From positions 5,254,501 to 5,318,500 of the forward strand of contig NZ_CP029194.1 in assembly GCF_008642375.1 (NCBI RefSeq): a stretch of 64,000 bases of DNA, in the 5' to 3' direction. The notes beneath the pieces were generated by a model, which saw only the letters and a program-made list of their open reading frames with translations, did not search any database and had not been told where the DNA came from. This stretch comes from Streptomyces venezuelae. Lineage in GTDB: Bacteria > Actinomycetota > Actinomycetes > Streptomycetales > Streptomycetaceae. This document shows positions 59,902 to 64,000 of the stretch, one piece after another. Positions within the stretch are counted from its first letter, which is position 1; the number at the start of each line of letters is the position of its first letter. The position numbers and the translations under genes are program-made.

Positions 59902-61056
59902 ATGCTCGACGAGACGCTCCTCGACGCACCGGACGCCCTCGCCCTGGCCGACCGCCGCGGTCTCCTGCGCGGCGCCGCCGAAGCAGGAGCCCGGGTACGG
60001 ACGGCCGCCCGCCACGCGAGCGAGGCCGGCATCGCCGATCTGCACCCCGAGGGCCGCCCCCGCGCGGTCCTGGTGGCGGGCCCCGGCACCGCGGCCGCGG
60101 GCGTCGCGGACCTGATCGGCGCCCTCGCGGGAGCCTCGGCCCCCGTCGTACGGCTCCAGCCGACCGGCGTCGCCCCCGCGGCGGGCGCCCTGCGCTGGGC
60201 CCTGCCCGGCTGGGCGGGCTCGGTCGACCTGCTCCTGCTGCCCACCACGGACGGCTCGGAACCCGGCCTCGCCCTCCTCGCCGAGCAGGCGTACCGCCGC
60301 GGCATCACGGTCGTCGCCGTCGCTCCCAAGGCCTCCCCGCTCGCCGAGGCGGTCGGCGGCTCGCACGGCCTGTTCGTCCCGATGGCCACCGCGCCGAACG
60401 AGTCGCCCGACGAGTACGCGGAAAGCCTCGCGGCGAGCCCGGGCGCCCTGTGGGCCCTGTTCACCCCACTGCTCGCCCTCCTCGACAGGGTCGGTCTGGT
60501 CGACGCGCCACCGGAGGCCCTGGAGAAGGTCGCCGACCGTCTCGACCGGACGGCCGAACGCTGCGGCCCGGCCATCGCCACGTACAGCAACCCGGCCAAG
60601 ACGCTCGCGGCCGAACTGGCCGACTCGCTCCCGCTGATCTGGACCGAGGGCTACGCGGCGGGCCCCGCAGGACGTCGCTTCGCGAGCGTCCTGGCCGAGC
60701 TCGCGGGCCTGCCTGCGCTCGCGGCGGAACTCCCGGAGGCCCTGCCGGCGCACGGAGTGCTCCTCGCGGGCGACTACGCGGCGGGCGCGGACCCCGACGA
60801 CTTCTTCCGGGACCGGGTGGAGGAGCCGCAGGCGCTGCGGGCCAGGGTCGTCCTGCTGCGCGACAGGCCGGGCGGCCTGACCGCGGCCCCGGCGGCCAGG
60901 GAGCTGGCCCTCGGTCACGAGACGGCCATCAGCGAACTCGAACCGGAGGAGGGCGGCGACCTTGAAACCCTGGCCGAACTGCTCGCGGTGACCGACTTCG
61001 CCGCCGTCTACCTGGCCCTGGCGACCCCGGGCCGCCCGGACCACAGCACCCACTGA
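59902..61056 (+). CDS. SIS-domain phosphosugar isomerase-like protein
   Basis: 384 residues. Two SIS-type halves: the first (about 45-180) with AVLVAGPGTAAAGVADLIGAL and the second (about 200-380) with KTLAAELADSLPLIWTEGYAAGPAGRRFASVL and GLPALAAELPEAL. It resembles bifunctional phosphoglucose/phosphomannose isomerases and the SIS protein that lies next to manA in mycobacteria. It probably interconverts or binds hexose phosphates. The ATG at 59902 has GGGAGG upstream and starts MLDETLLDAPDAL; the frame is open for 950 bases upstream, but that part is not homologous. Confidence 0.82.
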   Translation: MLDETLLDAPDALALADRRGLLRGAAEAGARVRTAARHASEAGIADLHPEGRPRAVLVAGPGTAAAGVADLIGALAGASAPVVRLQPTGVAPAAGALRWALPGWAGSVDLLLLPTTDGSEPGLALLAEQAYRRGITVVAVAPKASPLAEAVGGSHGLFVPMATAPNESPDEYAESLAASPGALWALFTPLLALLDRVGLVDAPPEALEKVADRLDRTAERCGPAIATYSNPAKTLAAELADSLPLIWTEGYAAGPAGRRFASVLAELAGLPALAAELPEALPAHGVLLAGDYAAGADPDDFFRDRVEEPQALRARVVLLRDRPGGLTAAPAARELALGHETAISELEPEEGGDLETLAELLAVTDFAAVYLALATPGRPDHSTH

Positions 61057-61262
61057 CCACCCACCCATTCCCCCCGCACCCACCCACTCGACCTCCCACC
61101 CACATCACACGACCCACTCGCAACCCCTCCCACACCCACCGCGTCCATCACCCCGTCACCACCAGACCCCCCGCCCCGTCACCCACCCGTCACCCGCCCC
61201 CTGTCACCTGTCATCCGACACCCCTCACCACCCGTCACGACTCCGAGGAGCTGGCAGGCACC
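61057..61262. other. 206-bp C/A-rich, G-poor tract upstream of manA
   Basis: The + strand is almost only C, A and T, with repeats of CCGTCACC and CCACCCAC; the - strand therefore has many runs of three or more G and could form G-quadruplexes. No promoter or gene is recognised except the GAGGAG Shine-Dalgarno at its right end. Confidence 0.7.
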
Positions 61263-62414
61263 ATGGACCGCCTCGTCAACACCGTCCGCCCCTACGCCTG
61301 GGGATCCCCGACGGCCATCCCCGAACTCCTCGGCGTCGCCCCCACCGGCGAACCGCAGGCCGAGATGTGGATGGGCGCCCACCCCGGCGCCCCCTCCCGC
61401 ACCGAGCGCGGCCCGCTCAACGAGGTCGTCGCCGCCGATCCCGTACGCGAGCTGGGGAAGCCCGCCGTCGAGAAGTTCGGTGCGCGCCTCCCCTTCCTGC
61501 TCAAGGTGCTCGCCGCGGGCGCCCCGCTCTCCCTCCAGGTCCACCCCGACCTCGACCGGGCCCGCGCGGGCTTCGCCGCCGAGGAGGCCGCGGGCATCCC
61601 CATCGACGCCCCGCACCGCACCTACAAGGACGCCAACCACAAGCCCGAACTGATCTGCGCCCTCACCCCCTTCGAGGGGCTGTGCGGATTCCGTGCCCCC
61701 GCCGCGGCCGCCGACCTCATCGCGGAGCTGGGCGTCGACTCGCTCAAGCCGTACGTGGACCTCCTCCACGCCCACCCCGAAGAGGCGGCGCTCCGCGAGG
61801 TCCTGACGGCCCTGCTGACGGCCGACCCCGACGAGATGGCGCACACGGTCACCGAAGCCGCGGCCGCTGCGGAACGCCTGGGCGGCGACCACGCCCCCTT
61901 CGCGAACCTCGCCCACCACTTCCCGGGCGACCCCGGAGTCATCGCCGCCATGCTCCTCAACCACGTCCGGCTCCAGCCGGGCGAGGCGCTCTACCTGGGC
62001 GCGGGCGTGCCGCACGCCTACTTCGACGGCATGGGCGTCGAGATCATGGCCAACTCCGACAACGTGCTGCGCTGCGGCCTCACCCCCAAGCACGTCGACG
62101 TCCCCGAACTCCTGCGGGTCGTCCGCTTCGAGTCGAACGACCCCGCCGTCCTGCGCCCCGAGGCCTCCCCCTCCGGGGAGGAGGTCTACGACACCCCGAT
62201 CGACGAGTTCCGTCTCTCCCGTTTCGTACGGGCCGAGGGGGCCGCGCCGACCGACGTCACCGCCCCGACTCCACAGATCTTGCTCTCCGTCGCGGGCCGC
62301 CCGAAGGCGGGCGAGGTCACCCTCGCTCCGGGCGAGTCCGTCTTCGTTCCGGCGGGCGAGAAGACCGAACTGTCCGGTGCGGGTACGGTCTTTCGCGCCA
62401 CCGTCGTGGCCTGA
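61263..62414 (+). CDS. manA: Mannose-6-phosphate isomerase, class I
   Basis: 383 residues. Zinc-site pieces are visible: LQVHPDLDRA and DANHKPELICALTPFEGLCGFR in the catalytic cupin, and YLGAGVPHAYFDGMGVEIMANSDNVLRCGLTPKHVD. The opening RPYAWGSPTAIPELLG is typical. It interconverts fructose-6-phosphate and mannose-6-phosphate, the first step toward GDP-mannose, with manB and manC nearby. GAGGAG lies 14 bases before the ATG. Confidence 0.95.
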   Translation: MDRLVNTVRPYAWGSPTAIPELLGVAPTGEPQAEMWMGAHPGAPSRTERGPLNEVVAADPVRELGKPAVEKFGARLPFLLKVLAAGAPLSLQVHPDLDRARAGFAAEEAAGIPIDAPHRTYKDANHKPELICALTPFEGLCGFRAPAAAADLIAELGVDSLKPYVDLLHAHPEEAALREVLTALLTADPDEMAHTVTEAAAAAERLGGDHAPFANLAHHFPGDPGVIAAMLLNHVRLQPGEALYLGAGVPHAYFDGMGVEIMANSDNVLRCGLTPKHVDVPELLRVVRFESNDPAVLRPEASPSGEEVYDTPIDEFRLSRFVRAEGAAPTDVTAPTPQILLSVAGRPKAGEVTLAPGESVFVPAGEKTELSGAGTVFRATVVA

Positions 62415-62480
62415 TGCGAGAATGACCGGCCGAACCGCGGCGAAAGAGCCGGAGCATCGACGAAGGGACCTCGTACACCC

Positions 62481-63446
62481 ATGAGCGCGTCAGGCGGAAC
62501 CAAGGCGATCGTGGCGGCACTCGCCGCCAACCTCGCGATCGCCGTAGCCAAGTTCGTCGCGTACCTCTTCAGTGGGTCGTCCTCGATGCTCGCGGAGAGC
62601 GTGCACTCGCTCGCCGACTCCGGCAACCAGGGCCTGCTGCTCCTCGGCGGCAAGAAGGCCCAGCGCGAGGCGACCCCGCAGCACCCGTTCGGCTACGGCC
62701 GCGAGCGCTACATCTACGCCTTCCTCGTCTCGATCGTGCTCTTCTCCGTCGGTGGCATGTTCGCCATCTACGAGGGCTACGAGAAGATCAAGGACCCGCA
62801 CGAGATCGAGGCCTGGTACTGGCCGGTCGGCGTCCTCGTCTTCGCGATCATCGCCGAGTCCTTCTCCTTCCGTACGGCCATCAAGGAGTCGAACGAGGTC
62901 CGCGGCGGCCTCTCCTGGACGGAGTTCGTCCGCCGCGCGAAGGCTCCCGAGCTCCCCGTCGTCCTGCTGGAGGACCTCGGCGCCCTCGTCGGCCTCGTGC
63001 TCGCCCTCGGCGGCGTCGGCCTCGCCCTCGCCACCGGCGACGGCGTCTGGGACGGCATCGGCACCCTCTGCATCGGCGTCCTGCTGATCCTGATCGCGAT
63101 CGTGCTCGCGGCCGAGACCAAGTCGCTGCTCCTCGGTGAGTCCGCCGGCGTCGACGAGGTCAAGAAGATCGAGGCGGCGGTCGTCGACGGCGACACCGTC
63201 ACCCGCCTCATCCACATGCGCACCCTCCACCTGGGCCCCGAGGAGCTGCTCGTCGCGGCCAAGATCGCGGTCAGCCACGACGACACGGCGACCGAGGTGG
63301 CCAACGCGATCAACGCCGCGGAGGAGCGCATCCGCGCGGCCGTCCCGATCGCCCGGGTGATCTACCTGGAGCCGGACATCTACAGCGAGTCCGCGGCCTC
63401 GGCGGGCGAGAACCCGGCCAAGGCACCGGGCGGCTCCGCCCACTGA
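62481..63446 (+). CDS. Cation diffusion facilitator (CDF) family metal transporter
   Basis: 321 residues, six membrane helices and a C-terminal cytoplasmic domain. The transport-site motifs are HSLADSGNQGLLLLG in the second helix and LEDLGALVGL in the fifth; HPFGYGRERYIYAF is the family loop after helix two. The C-terminal domain (about 215-305) is the usual ferredoxin-like dimeriser. Family members export Zn2+, Fe2+ or Mn2+ in exchange for protons; the metal cannot be read from the sequence. It lies 66 bases after manA on the same strand. Confidence 0.9.
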   Translation: MSASGGTKAIVAALAANLAIAVAKFVAYLFSGSSSMLAESVHSLADSGNQGLLLLGGKKAQREATPQHPFGYGRERYIYAFLVSIVLFSVGGMFAIYEGYEKIKDPHEIEAWYWPVGVLVFAIIAESFSFRTAIKESNEVRGGLSWTEFVRRAKAPELPVVLLEDLGALVGLVLALGGVGLALATGDGVWDGIGTLCIGVLLILIAIVLAAETKSLLLGESAGVDEVKKIEAAVVDGDTVTRLIHMRTLHLGPEELLVAAKIAVSHDDTATEVANAINAAEERIRAAVPIARVIYLEPDIYSESAASAGENPAKAPGGSAH

Positions 63447-63485
63447 CCCACCGCGGCGAGGCCACCGACGCCCGCCGCCCCCAGC

Positions 63486-63524
63486 CACGAGGCCCCCGTG
63501 ACCCCAGGTCCCGGGGGCCTCGTG
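63486..63524 (+). terminator. Terminator after the CDF transporter
   Basis: Thirteen perfect pairs (63486-63498 with 63512-63524) around a 13-base loop, 40 bases past the stop. Confidence 0.8.
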
Positions 63525-63808
63525 CGTACCGAGGTGATCAAGCCAGAACCGGCCGGTACTGACCGGATCCCACCCGGCCTACCTCCGATGCGGACTGTGG
63601 CCGCAGCACCGTCCGGTGTAGATTCGAGATCAGCCAGACGTCGCTGCTGATGGCGGTCGGGCGGTCCAGCGGACCGGCCGAGGGAGAGAGGGCCTCCGAC
63701 GACGGCACCGTGGAAACCCCCGGGCATTCGTGTGTCCAGGGCCCTGCCGTGGTGCCCTGCGCCTTCAATCGACCCTCGCACCCGAATCACTCGAGGAGCA
63801 GCACAGTC
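63525..63808 (+). promoter_or_regulatory. ahcY upstream region with candidate promoter
   Basis: Together with the terminator, this fills the 362 bases between genes. TAGATT at 63619-63624, with TGTGGC 17 bases before it, could be a promoter; the transcript would have a leader of about 180 bases. The leader has GC-rich stems (for instance GGTCC-AGC-GGACC near 63660), but I do not see the S-adenosylhomocysteine riboswitch consensus. GAGGAG at 63793-63798 is the Shine-Dalgarno. Confidence 0.35.
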
Positions 63809-64000
63809 ATGACGACTGCCGCCCAGCAGGACTTCAAGGTCGCCGACCTCTCCCTGGCCGCCTTCGGCCGCAAGGAGATCACCCTCGCCGAGCACGAGAT
63901 GCCCGGCCTGATGTCGATCCGCCGCGAATACGCGGAGCAGCAGCCCCTCGCCGGCGCCCGCGTCACCGGCTCCCTGCACATGACCGTGCAGACCGCGGTC
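63809..64000 (+). CDS. ahcY: Adenosylhomocysteinase, N-terminal fragment
   Basis: The first 64 residues; the gene runs off the right edge. FKVADLSLAAFGRKEITLAEHEMPGLMSIRREY and GARVTGSLHMTVQTAV are the conserved N-terminal substrate-binding part of S-adenosylhomocysteine hydrolase, which splits SAH into homocysteine and adenosine in the methyl cycle. The NAD-binding domain lies outside the window. From memory, sahH also lies near manA in mycobacteria. Confidence 0.95.
   Translation, partial: MTTAAQQDFKVADLSLAAFGRKEITLAEHEMPGLMSIRREYAEQQPLAGARVTGSLHMTVQTAV

Noticed and set aside
63525..63808. SAH riboswitch upstream of ahcY
   Set aside because: The position is right, but I could not find the conserved core of that riboswitch; only ordinary GC-rich stems are visible.

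Overview
The window is a Streptomyces-type chromosomal segment. GC is very high, nearly every third codon position is G or C, starts are often GTG or TTG, operons are joined by 4-base ATGA/GTGA overlaps, and it carries the sporulation regulator WhiB, F420 biosynthesis genes, a cluster of LytR-CpsA-Psr (LCP) genes and a partner-switching sigma module. From memory, the right-hand two thirds resembles the chromosomal neighbourhood known in Streptomyces coelicolor and, more loosely, in Mycobacterium (purE-purK, GtrA, fadE-like, LCP, manC, fbiA-fbiB, whiB, manB-manA, ahcY). I see no transposase, prophage, CRISPR array, rRNA or tRNA.

Left part (1-11.9 kb): the 3' end of hutI, a lipoprotein gene behind a perfect 16-bp palindrome that matches the MacR box as I remember it, then a surface-glycan locus. 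On + it holds a CelD-like acyltransferase, a GT2 glycosyltransferase, a NodB deacetylase, a large membrane protein, a small membrane protein and a membrane-anchored GH26 hydrolase. Convergent on - are a polysaccharide flippase and a DegT aminotransferase. Together they could build, modify, export and trim an envelope polysaccharide whose identity I cannot tell.

12-20 kb: a SigB/F-family sigma factor faces an anti-sigma antagonist and an anti-sigma kinase. Next is a tightly coupled four-gene operon of secreted proteins. Two have sortase-type ends (LPKTG, LAETG) and share a duplicated domain; the two between them are membrane-anchored Ig-like proteins. I consider this the best candidate for an undescribed system. 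A POT peptide transporter converges on it.

20-31 kb: an OmpR-type two-component system, a GtrA-like protein, purK-purE with a coupled M19 dipeptidase, a dipeptidase paralogue that has lost its metal ligands, a UDP-sugar dehydrogenase, an acyl-CoA dehydrogenase and an SpaA-like adhesin without a sortase signal.

31-44 kb: five LCP ligase genes with a thioesterase, a GT2 glycosyltransferase, a TIGR03089 protein and a PGRP-type amidase. This is an envelope-assembly zone that attaches glycopolymers to peptidoglycan.

44-64 kb: GDP-mannose supply (manC, manB, manA), an AlkA-type glycosylase, fbiA-fbiB, cysteine dioxygenase, whiB with a 700-bp upstream region, a 1246-residue membrane glycosyltransferase with a Q/Y-rich tail, DUF5719, a metallopeptidase-like protein, DUF3499, Trm112, an SIS protein, a CDF metal exporter and the start of ahcY. 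This part contains a 15-bp x9 tandem repeat fused to a terminator, a 960-bp spacer carrying a 36-bp tandem repeat, and a 200-bp strand-asymmetric C-rich tract. Most convergent gene pairs are separated by a strong symmetric hairpin.
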